A DNA stretch of 18,445 nucleotides from Firmicutes bacterium UBA4845 (GTDB taxonomy: Bacteria; Bacillota; Clostridia; Tissierellales; Sedimentibacteraceae): the NCBI GenBank assembly GCA_002399975.1, contig DHER01000112.1, positions 1 to 18,445 of the forward strand. The letters are read 5' to 3'. This document shows, one piece after another, positions 6,310 to 15,853 of the stretch. Both the position numbers and the translations under genes were made by a program. The notes under the pieces are model-generated. The model saw only the letters and a program-made list of their open reading frames with translations. It did no database searches and was not told the origin of the DNA. Numbering within the stretch: position 1 is the stretch's first letter; each line of letters starts with the position of its first letter.

Positions 6310-8193
6310 ATGAAATATTTAGATAATATAAATTCACCAGAAGACCTAAGAAAGTTAAATATAGATGAATTAAAGGCGCTGAGCAGTGAAGTTAGAGAAT
6401 ATATAATTGAAAACGTATCAAAAACAGGAGGGCATTTGGCGTCAAATTTAGGAGTGGTAGAATTAACAATTGCTCTTCATTATGCACTTAACACTCCTAA
6501 TGATAAAATAATATGGGATGTGGGACATCAGTCTTATGTTCATAAAATATTAACAGGCAGAAAAAATCAGATGCCTACGTTAAGGCAGTTAAATGGAATA
6601 AGTGGATTTCCGAAACGTTCCGAAAGCATTTACGACGTATTTGACACAGGTCACAGCAGCACTTCCATTTCAGCTGCAATGGGAATGGCCAGGGCGAGAG
6701 ATTTAAAAAATGAAAATTATGAAATAGTGGCAGTAATAGGGGATGGAGCACTTACAGGAGGTATGGCATTTGAAGCACTGAACGATGCCGGCAGAAGCAA
6801 TGCTAAGCTTATAATAGTTTTAAATGACAATGAAATGTCCATATCACCTAATGTAGGAGGAATGTCCAGTTATCTCAGAAAGTTAAGGACAGACGTCAGG
6901 TATCTTTCAACCAAAAGGGATATGGAAAAGTTTTTAGATAAGTTGCCCTTGGGAGGAAAGAGGCTTAAATCTTTTTTAAAGAGAGTCAAGGATGGAATCA
7001 AACAAATGGTTGTACCCGGAATGCTGTTTGAAGAGCTGGGTTTAACATATATGGGTCCAATAGATGGTCATAATATTGAAGAACTTTTAAATTCATTCAA
7101 AACGGCTAAAAACATAGAGGGCCCTCTTATAATGCATTTGATAACTAAAAAAGGAAAAGGATATAAGTATGCTGAACAAATGCCAAATAAATTCCATAGT
7201 GTGCCTTCTTTTAATACTTTAACGGGAGAAAAACTTAAAAAAGCAACAAAGCCTTCCTATTCAGATATTTTTGGAAACAAGCTTTGTGAAATGGCACAAA
7301 AGAATAAAGATATAGTTGCAATTACCGCTGCAATGACAGATGGTACAGGATTGTCAGGTTTTGCAAAGAAATTTCCTGACAGAATATTTGATGTAGGCAT
7401 TGCGGAGCAGCATGCGGTTACCATGGCTGCAGGGCTTGCGGTAAGTGGTATTACCCCTGTAGTGGCTGTTTATTCGTCATTTTTGCAAAGAGCATATGAC
7501 CAGATTATTCATGATGTGGCAATGCAGAATCTCCATGTTGTTTTAGCTATTGACAGGGCAGGATTGGTGGGAAGCGATGGTGAGACCCATCAGGGGGTTT
7601 TTGATGAAGCGTTTTTAATGCAGATACCGAATATGACTGTTATGGCTCCTGCTGATTACAGAGAATTTAAGAGCATGATTGAATTTGCAGTAAATGAATA
7701 TGACAGTCCTATTGCGGTAAGATACCCGAAAGGAATTTCAAAAGGGAATATAAATAACAGCAACAATAAAATAGAAAAAGGAAAGGGTATTATTGTTGCC
7801 GAAGGAAAAGATGTAACAATTGTAGCGTCCGGCAAAATGGTGGATGTTGCGTTGGATGCCGGCAAAGCACTTAAAAGCAGCGGCGTATATGCAGAAGTTT
7901 TGAATCTAAGGTTTATTAAGCCGTTAGATGAAAATATGATTTTGAAGTCTGTAAATAAAACTAAAAGAGCGGTTATTATAGATGAGGCGCCTTTATATGG
8001 AACAGCTATGATGATAAAAGGAATTATTCCGGGTTCTGTGGATGTAATACTTGAAACATTGCCGGATGAATATATAAAGCACGGTACTGTTGATGAACTG
8101 TTGAGTGAAAACAAGTTGGACCCGCAGAGCATAGCAGATGATATAAAAGAAACATGGTGGAACAAGACTCCGAATATTCGTTTGCTGCCATAA
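6310..8193 (+). CDS. dxs: 1-deoxy-D-xylulose-5-phosphate synthase
   Basis: Dxs condenses pyruvate and glyceraldehyde 3-phosphate to DXP, the thiamine diphosphate-dependent entry step of the MEP pathway to isoprenoids, and also a precursor of thiamine and pyridoxal. The 627 residues are full length. Visible are GHLASNLGVVELT near the N-terminus and DVGHQSYVHKI. The magnesium-thiamine motif GDGALTGG at 144-151 ends with NDN at 172-174 (Asp145 and Asn174 as ligands). The catalytic Glu366 lies in GIAEQHAVTMAAG, and DRAGLVGSDGETHQG follows. The start is supported by AGAGG at 6300-6304. It has its own promoter and no partner genes. The cis-prenyltransferase in this window uses isoprenoids made downstream of this step, but the two are not linked in one operon. 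Confidence 0.97.
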   Translation: MKYLDNINSPEDLRKLNIDELKALSSEVREYIIENVSKTGGHLASNLGVVELTIALHYALNTPNDKIIWDVGHQSYVHKILTGRKNQMPTLRQLNGISGFPKRSESIYDVFDTGHSSTSISAAMGMARARDLKNENYEIVAVIGDGALTGGMAFEALNDAGRSNAKLIIVLNDNEMSISPNVGGMSSYLRKLRTDVRYLSTKRDMEKFLDKLPLGGKRLKSFLKRVKDGIKQMVVPGMLFEELGLTYMGPIDGHNIEELLNSFKTAKNIEGPLIMHLITKKGKGYKYAEQMPNKFHSVPSFNTLTGEKLKKATKPSYSDIFGNKLCEMAQKNKDIVAITAAMTDGTGLSGFAKKFPDRIFDVGIAEQHAVTMAAGLAVSGITPVVAVYSSFLQRAYDQIIHDVAMQNLHVVLAIDRAGLVGSDGETHQGVFDEAFLMQIPNMTVMAPADYREFKSMIEFAVNEYDSPIAVRYPKGISKGNINNSNNKIEKGKGIIVAEGKDVTIVASGKMVDVALDAGKALKSSGVYAEVLNLRFIKPLDENMILKSVNKTKRAVIIDEAPLYGTAMMIKGIIPGSVDVILETLPDEYIKHGTVDELLSENKLDPQSIADDIKETWWNKTPNIRLLP

Positions 8194-8285
8194 TATAATT
8201 TAAGCCGAAAACAATTATGTGCCTTTTCAGCCCCGTTATTCGATATATTCTATAAAATATAATATTTACTATTGAAATTTTAAGC

Positions 8286-8303
8286 ATAATATTTTAATAT
8301 TAT
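8286..8303. repeat. AT-only palindrome between dxs and the zapA-like gene
   Basis: ATAATATT at 8286-8293 and AATATTAT at 8296-8303 are perfect inverted arms around TT. Pure A/T palindromes occur readily in spacers this AT-rich, so chance is a fair explanation. The rest of the 194-base spacer shows no convincing dxs terminator. A TATAAT at 8342-8347 may serve the next gene, without a clear -35 box. Confidence 0.25.
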
Positions 8304-8387
8304 TGTATACTTAAAAAATAATGTGAAATTAAGCTATAAAATATAATATATCACTCTAAGTCAAAGGAAGATAAAGGGGATTTGAAG

Positions 8388-9446
8388 ATGAATAAAATAG
8401 AAATATTTATTGGTGGTAGGAAATATAGTGTCAAAACTGATGAAAGTCCCGAATATGTTAAGCGTTTAGAAACTATTATAAATGACCAGATTAATTTGAT
8501 AGCAAATTCCAACAAAAGATTTAATGAAATGGATAAATTGATATTATCATCTTTTGTTATTGTTGATAAATACATTAAGCTTACAAACGAAGTTAGTGAT
8601 TACAAAAAAGAAATATATGATGAGATGCAGGTTTTAAAAGAAGAAAAAGAAAAGGCGGATGCCAACCTGTCTGATGCAATTCTTGAAAAGGAAAAATATA
8701 GAGAAAGGCTTTTGGCAAGAGATAACGACAGAGAATATTTAAACTCACAAATATCCAGGCTGCAGGAAAAATCAGATGAACAGGAGCAGCAGCTTTTAAA
8801 GAGCGAAATGCTTATTAATGAATTAAAAAGTAAAAATGAAGAATTAGAAGAAGCTCGCCAGGAATTGGAAAACGAACGTGAGAATTTTACGAAAGAATTA
8901 AGCTTAATGAACAATACAAAAAGCAGTTTGAACGGAAGAATTTCTAAGCTTCAGCTTAAGCTTAACGAAAGAGAGCAGACTATTGCGAAGCTTGAAAAAA
9001 ATGTAAGAGAATTAAAAAATACCAATGAAGAAAAAGCACAGAAACTATATAATATTAACGAGGAACAACAGAAATTAAGTTTAACAGTTGAATCTAAAGA
9101 CAAAGATATTGATTCATTAAATAATAAAATAAACACATTGCAGAATAAATTGTATGAAAAAGACGGAATTATAGAGAATAAAGAAAAGGCCTCTTCGGAA
9201 TATAAAAATAATTCTGAGGAGTTAAAGGAAAAGTATGACAGTTTAAACAGCGAAAAAGAAAAATACTTAGAAGAGTTGCTGGAGATAAATAACGACAAGG
9301 AAAATTTAATAAACAGCATTAATGAGCTTCAGGAAAAACTAAATCGCAGAGAAGCTGAAAATTTTCAAAATCAGTTGGAAATTGACAAGCTGAAAAAAGA
9401 CAACAAAGAACTGATGGATCTTCTTGAAGAGGAAACATCTGTTTAA
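8388..9446 (+). CDS. ZapA-like protein with a long coiled-coil tail
   Basis: The first 75 or so residues resemble ZapA, a small protein that bundles FtsZ at the division site: KIEIFIGGRKYSVKTDESPEYVKRLETIINDQI, then LILSSFVIVDKYIKL. From about residue 70 to the end (352) the protein is almost continuous charged coiled coil, rich in Glu, Lys and Asn, with leucine-type heptads. Ordinary ZapA is roughly 85-140 residues, so this tail is several times longer than the family core. The ATG at 8388 is chosen over TTG 8382 because AAGGGGA at 8374-8380 sits seven bases ahead of it. Position before a U32 gene and mutS2 matches zapA in other Clostridia. The ZapA part is fairly secure; the role of the tail is unknown. 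Confidence 0.75.
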   Translation: MNKIEIFIGGRKYSVKTDESPEYVKRLETIINDQINLIANSNKRFNEMDKLILSSFVIVDKYIKLTNEVSDYKKEIYDEMQVLKEEKEKADANLSDAILEKEKYRERLLARDNDREYLNSQISRLQEKSDEQEQQLLKSEMLINELKSKNEELEEARQELENERENFTKELSLMNNTKSSLNGRISKLQLKLNEREQTIAKLEKNVRELKNTNEEKAQKLYNINEEQQKLSLTVESKDKDIDSLNNKINTLQNKLYEKDGIIENKEKASSEYKNNSEELKEKYDSLNSEKEKYLEELLEINNDKENLINSINELQEKLNRREAENFQNQLEIDKLKKDNKELMDLLEEETSV

Positions 9447-9454
9447 AAACAACG

Positions 9455-9477
9455 AGAACGCTTGTGCGTTCTTTTTT
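9455..9477 (+). terminator. Terminator-like hairpin before the U32 gene
   Basis: GAACGC at 9456-9461 pairs with GCGTTC at 9466-9471 around TTGT, with one more A-T pair outside. Six T residues (9472-9477) follow. It ends only seven bases before the ribosome site of the next gene, leaving no room for a promoter. The U32 and mutS2 genes must therefore depend on readthrough or on a promoter inside the upstream gene. Confidence 0.75.
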
Positions 9478-9493
9478 AAAAACAGGAGAAAAA

Positions 9494-11683
9494 ATGAAAC
9501 AAAAGGCAGAATTGCTGGCACCAGCAGGGAGTATGGAATCTTTTTATGCCGCAGTTAACAGCGGGGCAGACTCGGTGTACTTAGGCGGGAAGATGTTTAA
9601 TGCAAGGTATAATTCTCAAAATTTTAATAATGAAGAAATTAAACATATAATTTCTTATGCCCACAACAAGAATGTGAAAATTTATGTAACTTTGAATACT
9701 GTGTTGAAAGATACGGAAATTGTTGATGCATTGAATAATGCTTTATTTTTGTATGAAAATGATGCGGATGCTGTTATTGTTCAGGATTTGGGATTGCTTT
9801 ATTTAATCAAAAAATTTATTTCTGATATGCCTGTAAACATTAGTACCCAGGCATCGGTATATAACCAGTATGGAGTTAATTTTTTTAAATCCTTTCATGT
9901 AAGTAAGATTATAATGGCAAGAGAAATGTCTCTAAAACAGCTTAAAGAAGTTGTAGAATGTACGAGTACAGCTTTGGAGGTGTTTATTCACGGAGCTCTC
10001 TGTGCCTGCTATTCCGGTCAGTGCTACATGTCAAGCTTTTTAGGCGGAAGAAGCGGAAACAGGGGAAAATGCGCACAGCCATGCAGATTAAACTACAGTT
10101 TTTATGATAATGAAAAAAATCAGCTGACTGAAAATTTTAAAAATTTTCCTGTACTGAGCATGAAGGACTTACTTACCGGTGAAACCGTAAGGGATCTTAT
10201 AGATGCAGGTATTACTGCATTTAAAATTGAAGGTAGAATGAAGGGCCCTGAATATACTTCTGCTGCAGTGGAATATTACAGGCAAATAATAGATGACTAT
10301 TATGCGGAGAAAAACACTCAATGTGAAGAGCTAAAAAAAAGAGCCATCTCAACATTCAGCAGAGGATGTACCAATTCATATTTAAAACCGTCTCAGGATG
10401 ATGAAATGTTCGCAGGGACAAGTTCCGGCGTACAAGGCAAGGATATGAAACATGTGCAGAAGGAGACAAGGAAAAAAATTCAGGAATTTTCTCAATTCAG
10501 AAGAAATAAGCTCAGCTTTGTAATAACCTTAAAGGCTGGAGAACAGGCTGTTTTAAAGGCATCCGACAGTAAAAACACCATTGTTGTCAGAAGTGAAGAA
10601 CCTTGCGAAACGAGTATTAAAAATCTTGTAACCGAAGAGATGATACGTGAACAATTGGGAAAACTGGGGAATACAATTTTCGAACTTGAAGAATTAAATA
10701 TTTTAAAAGAAGAAAAAGAAGAAAATGTATTTATAAAAAAAAGCACTTTAAATCGCTTAAGGAGAGATGCTGTAAGACTCCTGTATGAAAAGGGCTCCAT
10801 TTGTTACAACAGACCAGAATTAAAAAAAATCACAGGAAAGGAGGTATTTTCTTGTAATGAGATAAGGAAATGTATAAAGCCTCAATTAAGCTTAAAAATA
10901 AATAATGAAAATGAGGTTTATTTAGTAGATAAACTTAAGGTAAAAAGATTATATGTACCATGTGATTTTGATATGGAACTGGTTAAAAGTATCAATGTAG
11001 GTGAAAAATATTTATACTTGCCAAATATAGTATCTGAGGCTCAGTATGGTGATTTTAAAAAAAACATGAAACTGTACGAAGAAATATTTGATGGAGTAAT
11101 GGTAAATAATGTAGGAAGTTTTTATTTCTTCAGGAAAAACAGCAGATTGAAACTTCACTGTGGGCCTTTTTTCAATATTGTTAATTCACTTTCGGTAAAA
11201 TTATTGGAAGAACAGGGTGCCGAAGGTTTTACGTTTTCTGTAGAGGCAAATATAAAAGACATGAAGAGTATTATGACGCATTCTTCAATTAAGGCGGAGA
11301 TTGTGGCTCATGAGTATGTACAGATGATGGTTATGAAAAACTGCCCTGTTTCATTAATAAAAGGCTGCAAAGGACATGAAAACTGCGATACATGTAAAAA
11401 CAGATATAAATATGCCCTAAATGACAGAAAGGGAGCTTTTTTTCATATGGAAAGAAAACGAGGACTTACCTATATCTATAATTCAGTTCCATTGTCAATT
11501 TTAAGAAGAGCTGAAGATTTTGCAAGTCTAAATATAGAATATTTTTTAATAGATACTAAATGGGTTAACAATCCAAGGGAAGTAATTGACGCACTTTACA
11601 GAGAAATTAATGGAATTGAAACTTTAAATATTTTAAAGGAAAATAGCTTCACAAGAGGTCACTATTTTAAAAATACTTTATGA
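9494..11683 (+). CDS. Large U32-family protein, RlhA-like
   Basis: A 729-residue member of peptidase family U32 of the large type with a C-terminal DUF3656-like part, as in E. coli RlhA, which is needed to hydroxylate 23S rRNA C2501. The N-terminal barrel begins AELLAPAGSMESFYAAVNSGADSVY. The family signature starts with His166 (HGALCACYSGQC) and continues through GRSGNRGKCAQPCR. Its cysteines (170, 177, 193, 197 among them) are candidates for an iron-sulfur site. A second set near the end (Cys617, 625, 631, 634 in the GCKGHENCDTCKNR region) also looks like a metal site. ATG 9494 is chosen with AGGAG five bases ahead. It is 23 bases before mutS2, probably one operon. An rRNA-modification role is likely, protease activity much less so. 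Confidence 0.87.
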   Translation: MKQKAELLAPAGSMESFYAAVNSGADSVYLGGKMFNARYNSQNFNNEEIKHIISYAHNKNVKIYVTLNTVLKDTEIVDALNNALFLYENDADAVIVQDLGLLYLIKKFISDMPVNISTQASVYNQYGVNFFKSFHVSKIIMAREMSLKQLKEVVECTSTALEVFIHGALCACYSGQCYMSSFLGGRSGNRGKCAQPCRLNYSFYDNEKNQLTENFKNFPVLSMKDLLTGETVRDLIDAGITAFKIEGRMKGPEYTSAAVEYYRQIIDDYYAEKNTQCEELKKRAISTFSRGCTNSYLKPSQDDEMFAGTSSGVQGKDMKHVQKETRKKIQEFSQFRRNKLSFVITLKAGEQAVLKASDSKNTIVVRSEEPCETSIKNLVTEEMIREQLGKLGNTIFELEELNILKEEKEENVFIKKSTLNRLRRDAVRLLYEKGSICYNRPELKKITGKEVFSCNEIRKCIKPQLSLKINNENEVYLVDKLKVKRLYVPCDFDMELVKSINVGEKYLYLPNIVSEAQYGDFKKNMKLYEEIFDGVMVNNVGSFYFFRKNSRLKLHCGPFFNIVNSLSVKLLEEQGAEGFTFSVEANIKDMKSIMTHSSIKAEIVAHEYVQMMVMKNCPVSLIKGCKGHENCDTCKNRYKYALNDRKGAFFHMERKRGLTYIYNSVPLSILRRAEDFASLNIEYFLIDTKWVNNPREVIDALYREINGIETLNILKENSFTRGHYFKNTL

Positions 11684-11706
11684 TTACAAATATATAAGGG
11701 GAAAGC

Positions 11707-14082
11707 ATGAAACAAAAATCAAAGTCGGCCTTAGAATTTGATAAGATAATCAAAAGGCTTTTAGAATTTGCGGAAACAAGCGGCGGTAAAGAAGAAGTGA
11801 AAAGATTGGATGTATCGTCTGCTCTGGACGTAGTTAGATATAGGCAGAAACAAACAGCGGAAGCACTTTCAATTATAATTGAAAAAGGGAATCCTCCTTT
11901 AGGAGGAATATTTGATATAAAGGATTATGTAAAAATGGGCTCTATGGGAGGTATAATTTCCCTAAGGGGTATGTTAAATTGCGCTGATACGTTAAGATCT
12001 GCAAGGTTACTTAAAAATTATGTACTTTTAAACAACATGGAAGATCGAAGTTATGAAATCTTGGATGAATTATGTGAAGGGATTTATACTGATAAGGAAA
12101 TTGAAGATAAAATATACGACATTATAATTGATGATGAAGAAATTGCAGATGATTCAAGTCCTGAATTAAAACGTATGAGAAGAGAAATAAGGCTCAGGCA
12201 AAATTCTGTAAAAAATAAAATAAATCAAATGGTAAGCTCCCAGGTTATGCAGAAATACCTGCAGGAAGCTATAGTTACCATGCGAAACGACAGATATGTA
12301 ATACCTGTAAAAAAAGAATATAAGAGCATGGTTAGAGGTATTATTCATGATCAATCATCAACAGGCTCAACCTTTTTTATTGAACCTGAAGCCATTGTTG
12401 AAATGACAAATGAAATATCTGTACTAAAAGGTGAAGAAAAAAAAGAAGTTGAGAAAATACTTCTGGAACTCAGCAGTATAATAGGGAGCATTGGTTCCGA
12501 GATGCTTAAGAACCAGGAAATTTTAACCGAACTTGATTTTATATTTGCAAAAGGTAAATATGCTGTCAGTATTAATGGAATTGAACCTAAGGTCAATGAT
12601 AGGGGATACATCAGAATAAAAAAAGGGAGGCATCCGCTTATAGATCCCAAGTCAGTTGTTCCTATAGATGCACATCTTGGAGATGAATTTACTACATTGA
12701 TTATAACTGGTCCCAACACAGGTGGAAAAACTGTTTCCTTAAAAACTATGGGATTGTTTGTGCTTATGGGTATGGCAGGTTTGCACTTACCTGCTGAATA
12801 TGGAACTGAAATATCTGTGTTCAGTGATGTTTATGCTGATATAGGAGACGAACAGAGTATTGAACAGAGCCTTAGTACGTTTTCTTCCCACATGACCAAT
12901 ATAGTTAAGATCATGCAGGAAGTTGATGAAAAGTCATTTGTGCTGTTTGACGAACTTGGAGCAGGTACAGATCCCACAGAAGGCGCAGCTTTGGCCATTG
13001 CCATACTTGATATACTACACGAAAGAAAAATTCTTACATCTGCTACCACACATTATAGTGAACTTAAGCTTTATGCACTTACGACAAAAGGAGTAATAAA
13101 CGGCAGTGTGGAATTTAACGTAGAAACACTTAGCCCTACTTACAAGCTTCTTATTGGTGTACCCGGAAAATCCAACGCATTTGAAATATCCGAAAAATTG
13201 GGACTGAAACGGGAAATAATTGATAAAGCCAAACGAACTATCGAAACCGATAAGGTTGAATTTGAAGATGCACTGAAACAAATAGAGGAGAACCGTATAT
13301 ATATTGAAGAAAAGAAACGTGAAATCAACAGGATAAACGAAGAAAGCAAAAAGAAACATTCAAGTTTTCTTGCAAAAGAAAGGAAATCCCTTGAAAAAAG
13401 TGAAAAGATGGTTAATGAAGCAAATTATGAGGCAAGAAAAATAATTGAAAATGCCAAAAGGGAAGCTTCAGAAATCATAAAGGAACTTAGAAAATTAAAT
13501 ACATCTATGGATAAAGATAAAGTGCGCAGAGTTAATGAACTAAGGCAGAAGCTCAATGACAGAACAAAAGAATTTGAAAAAAATCAGTATTCCGAAGAGA
13601 TTAACAAGCAGGATAATTATGATGAAAATGTTGATTTATCTGAAGGAGATGCTGTGTTTGTAAGAAGTCTTAATCAAAAAGGATATATAATAGCAGATGG
13701 GGATTCCAATAATGTAATGGTTCAAATCGGATTGATTAAGATGAAGGCTAAAAAATCCGACTTAGTTAAAATAAAATCTGAAGAAGCTAAAAAACAGCAA
13801 ACAAATATTTCCCATACTATAAAACTTAAAACTTCAACCACAAAACCTGAGATAGATTTAAGAGGGCTTAATCTTGAGGAAGCACTTTTTGAACTTGATA
13901 AATATTTAGATGATGCCTATATGTCAAATTTAAATGAGGTGCAGATAATCCACGGTAAGGGAACAGGCATTCTGCGGGACGGTGTGGCTAAATTTCTAAA
14001 AAAGAACAAGTACGTAAAGGAATTCAGATTGGGGAATTTCGATGAAGGCGGTAATGGTGTAACTATAGCCAAATTCAAATAA
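11707..14082 (+). CDS. mutS2: Endonuclease MutS2
   Basis: MutS2 is a MutS-like ATPase that lacks the mismatch-recognition domain and carries a C-terminal Smr nuclease. In bacteria it has been linked to limiting recombination and, in B. subtilis, to splitting collided ribosomes. The 791 residues show the helical core, then Walker A GPNTGGKT at 335-342, and Walker B with Asp415-Glu416 in LFDELGAGTDPTEGA. A long charged coiled coil follows at about 515-645, then a small beta KOW-like part, then the Smr domain from about 711 with DLRG at 717-720 and HGKG at 749-752. Both Smr motifs are intact, so nuclease activity is expected. AAGGGG lies before the ATG. It converges on brnQ across a strong inverted repeat. 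Confidence 0.96.
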   Translation: MKQKSKSALEFDKIIKRLLEFAETSGGKEEVKRLDVSSALDVVRYRQKQTAEALSIIIEKGNPPLGGIFDIKDYVKMGSMGGIISLRGMLNCADTLRSARLLKNYVLLNNMEDRSYEILDELCEGIYTDKEIEDKIYDIIIDDEEIADDSSPELKRMRREIRLRQNSVKNKINQMVSSQVMQKYLQEAIVTMRNDRYVIPVKKEYKSMVRGIIHDQSSTGSTFFIEPEAIVEMTNEISVLKGEEKKEVEKILLELSSIIGSIGSEMLKNQEILTELDFIFAKGKYAVSINGIEPKVNDRGYIRIKKGRHPLIDPKSVVPIDAHLGDEFTTLIITGPNTGGKTVSLKTMGLFVLMGMAGLHLPAEYGTEISVFSDVYADIGDEQSIEQSLSTFSSHMTNIVKIMQEVDEKSFVLFDELGAGTDPTEGAALAIAILDILHERKILTSATTHYSELKLYALTTKGVINGSVEFNVETLSPTYKLLIGVPGKSNAFEISEKLGLKREIIDKAKRTIETDKVEFEDALKQIEENRIYIEEKKREINRINEESKKKHSSFLAKERKSLEKSEKMVNEANYEARKIIENAKREASEIIKELRKLNTSMDKDKVRRVNELRQKLNDRTKEFEKNQYSEEINKQDNYDENVDLSEGDAVFVRSLNQKGYIIADGDSNNVMVQIGLIKMKAKKSDLVKIKSEEAKKQQTNISHTIKLKTSTTKPEIDLRGLNLEEALFELDKYLDDAYMSNLNEVQIIHGKGTGILRDGVAKFLKKNKYVKEFRLGNFDEGGNGVTIAKFK

Positions 14083-14089
14083 TAATATA

Positions 14090-14156
14090 AACCTAACTTC
14101 CGTCTGTAATCCTATAGTCTATAATCAACAATAGATTGAAGTATGGAAGTTAGGTT
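14090..14156. terminator. Long inverted repeat between convergent mutS2 and brnQ
   Basis: AACCTAACTTCC at 14090-14101 and GGAAGTTAGGTT at 14145-14156 are perfect 12-base arms. The 43-base loop has its own small hairpin, TCTAT 14118-14122 with ATAGA 14131-14135. Read from the minus strand the stem is followed by TTATATTATT, a fair U-rich tail, so it fits best as the brnQ terminator. Read from the plus strand the tail is A-rich, so mutS2 termination there is less sure. Confidence 0.65.
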
Positions 14157-14214
14157 AAAATGATAAGAACGAAAATTGTAAGTACTATTAATGCAACAGT
14201 ATTATATGACTATT

Positions 14215-15531
14215 TTAATTTGACTCTGAAGATATTTCTTTTGTATTATAATCGTTTTTTCCTGACTTTATTAATGCTCCGATTAATCCGCATATTATTG
14301 CCGGCAGTACCCATCCGAAACCATACTGCGATAGGGGAAGATTATAAATGAAATCCATTCCAAGTCCTTGTGCTGCAAGGGTCTCAATAAAACTTGCCAC
14401 AAGTGCTCCTAAAGCTGAACCTTTGAATATATTGTCATTTTTAATATTGTTTCCAAACAATGACAGTACAATTACTGTTAAAGCTGCAGGGTATACAACA
14501 TTCAATATTGGAGATGCAACAGCTATTATTTCATCCAAGCCCATTGTTGCGATAGCTGCGCTTAATATGCATATTACTATTACTATGGTCTTATAATTTA
14601 ATTTTCCATTTGAAAGGCGTGCAAAATATGTTCCGCTTGCTCCAACCAGTGCAACTGCTGTTGTTATACACGCTAAAGCAACGACAATGCCTAATATTAC
14701 AATTCCAAGCTGACCAAGGATTGCTTCTATTATGCTTATTATTAATACTGAGCGGTTAATCTCCATTGGATATATAAGAGATGCGGTAGCACCTAAATAT
14801 GATAGGCCGCCGTATACTATCAGCAAGCCTATACCTGCAACTATACTTGACCATCCAATTACTTTATTTTTTTGATTTATTTCCGTATAACCTTTTTCAG
14901 TAGCAGATTTAACAATCATTACTCCAAAAATTAATGCTGCCAAAACGTCCATTGTTTGATAACCGGATGTGACGGAATTTACTATTAAGCTGTTTTCCAG
15001 TTGCACATCTGCAATTGTTCCGATTGGAGAAACAATCCCTTTTATTATCAAAATCAATAAACCGACAAATAGTGTAGGCGTTAAATATTTACCTACGATG
15101 TCAACAACGGAGGATTCCTTAATACATAAAGCTAAAATAAGTGCAAAGTACGCCACAATTGTAATTATGGATATCATATTTCCCGACATCCCCGTTATAG
15201 GTACAATAGTCATTTCATAAGTTGTTGCTGCAGTTCGAGGTACAGCCACTAAAGGTCCGATACACAATACTATAATTGATGTAAATACCTTGCCGGGTGT
15301 TTTACCCAATCTGCCCATTATGCCATCCACATCACTTCTGGTTCTAATCATAGCGAATATTGCGACTAACGCAAGACCTATATCTGCAATGTAGTATAAA
15401 ATAAATGAGAGCAGCCAGTTTGATCCTGATTCCAATCCTAAATACGGAGGGAAAATAACGTTTCCAGCACCAAAAAAACTAGAAAATAAGGCAAAGCCAA
15501 TTATTAAGATGTCACTTAATTCTTTTTTCAT
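14215..15531 (-). CDS. brnQ: Branched-chain amino acid carrier BrnQ
   Basis: A membrane carrier of the LIVCS family that imports leucine, isoleucine and valine with a cation. The 438 residues are very hydrophobic, with about twelve membrane segments. They start with the family hallmark IGFALFSSFFGAGNVIFPPYLG, followed by the GKTPGKVFT and IGPLVAVPRTAATTYE blocks. AAGGAG at 15538-15543 lies six bases before the ATG. The C-terminal tail, SGKNDYNTKEISSESN, is charged and short. It is transcribed away from an XRE-type regulator, which makes that regulator a candidate for its control. Exact substrate choice among branched-chain amino acids cannot be read from sequence. Confidence 0.95.
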   Translation of the reverse strand: MKKELSDILIIGFALFSSFFGAGNVIFPPYLGLESGSNWLLSFILYYIADIGLALVAIFAMIRTRSDVDGIMGRLGKTPGKVFTSIIVLCIGPLVAVPRTAATTYEMTIVPITGMSGNMISIITIVAYFALILALCIKESSVVDIVGKYLTPTLFVGLLILIIKGIVSPIGTIADVQLENSLIVNSVTSGYQTMDVLAALIFGVMIVKSATEKGYTEINQKNKVIGWSSIVAGIGLLIVYGGLSYLGATASLIYPMEINRSVLIISIIEAILGQLGIVILGIVVALACITTAVALVGASGTYFARLSNGKLNYKTIVIVICILSAAIATMGLDEIIAVASPILNVVYPAALTVIVLSLFGNNIKNDNIFKGSALGALVASFIETLAAQGLGMDFIYNLPLSQYGFGWVLPAIICGLIGALIKSGKNDYNTKEISSESN

Positions 15532-15578
15532 GTAGTTCTCCTTTTTTGATATCGTTTTCTTTACAGTTACATAAATTT

Positions 15579-15607
15579 ATGATATATTTATTTTATAAAT
15601 AAGTCAA
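15579..15607 (-). promoter_or_regulatory. brnQ promoter with a dyad in its spacer
   Basis: On the minus strand TTGACT (15602-15607) and TATCAT (15579-15584) are 17 bases apart. Between them TTATTT 15588-15593 and AAATAA 15597-15602 form a perfect dyad around TAT. A repressor bound there would block RNA polymerase. The dyad is A/T only, so chance cannot be excluded. Confidence 0.65.
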
Positions 15608-15816
15608 GTAATTATAAATGTAACGCTATAAAATATTTATTATGATTTGATTCTTAATAGGAAACAAAAATGGATAAATTATAAAATATATTAAAATTTT
15701 ACTTCAATTTGCTTATTTATTGATGAATATATATATTACTATGAAACACAATAAGTTAAAATGGTTAATTAATCCCATATCCTGTGTATTATTGTTCACA
15801 TTCATTTTGTGATTTG

Positions 15817-15845
15817 TTGACATTCAAAAATACTTATTATATACT
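15817..15845 (+). promoter_or_regulatory. SigA promoter of the XRE-type regulator gene
   Basis: TTGACA at 15817-15822 is perfect. TATACT at 15840-15845 differs by one base, with 17 bases between. ACATTCA occurs twice, at 15798-15804 and 15820-15826, exactly 22 bases apart and overlapping the -35 box. TCACA 15796-15800 with TGTGA 15808-15812 is a small dyad just upstream. These are possible operator elements. The remainder of the 15608-15816 spacer is featureless AT-rich DNA. Confidence 0.8.
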
Positions 15846-15853
15846 CTAATTTC

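Noticed and set aside
7656..8287. Long minus-strand open frames across the end of dxs
   Set aside because: They lie opposite a well-supported gene, lack ribosome sites and show no recognisable family features.
8600..9319. Internal repeats in the coiled-coil gene as a tandem repeat array
   Set aside because: The similarity is only heptad-level Glu/Lys/Leu bias; no unit repeats at the DNA level.
14090..14156. The inverted repeat after mutS2 as a miniature transposable element
   Set aside because: No flanking target duplication is visible and a terminator between convergent genes explains it.
14160..14596. Plus-strand open frames opposite brnQ
   Set aside because: They are shadows of a clear membrane carrier gene on the other strand.
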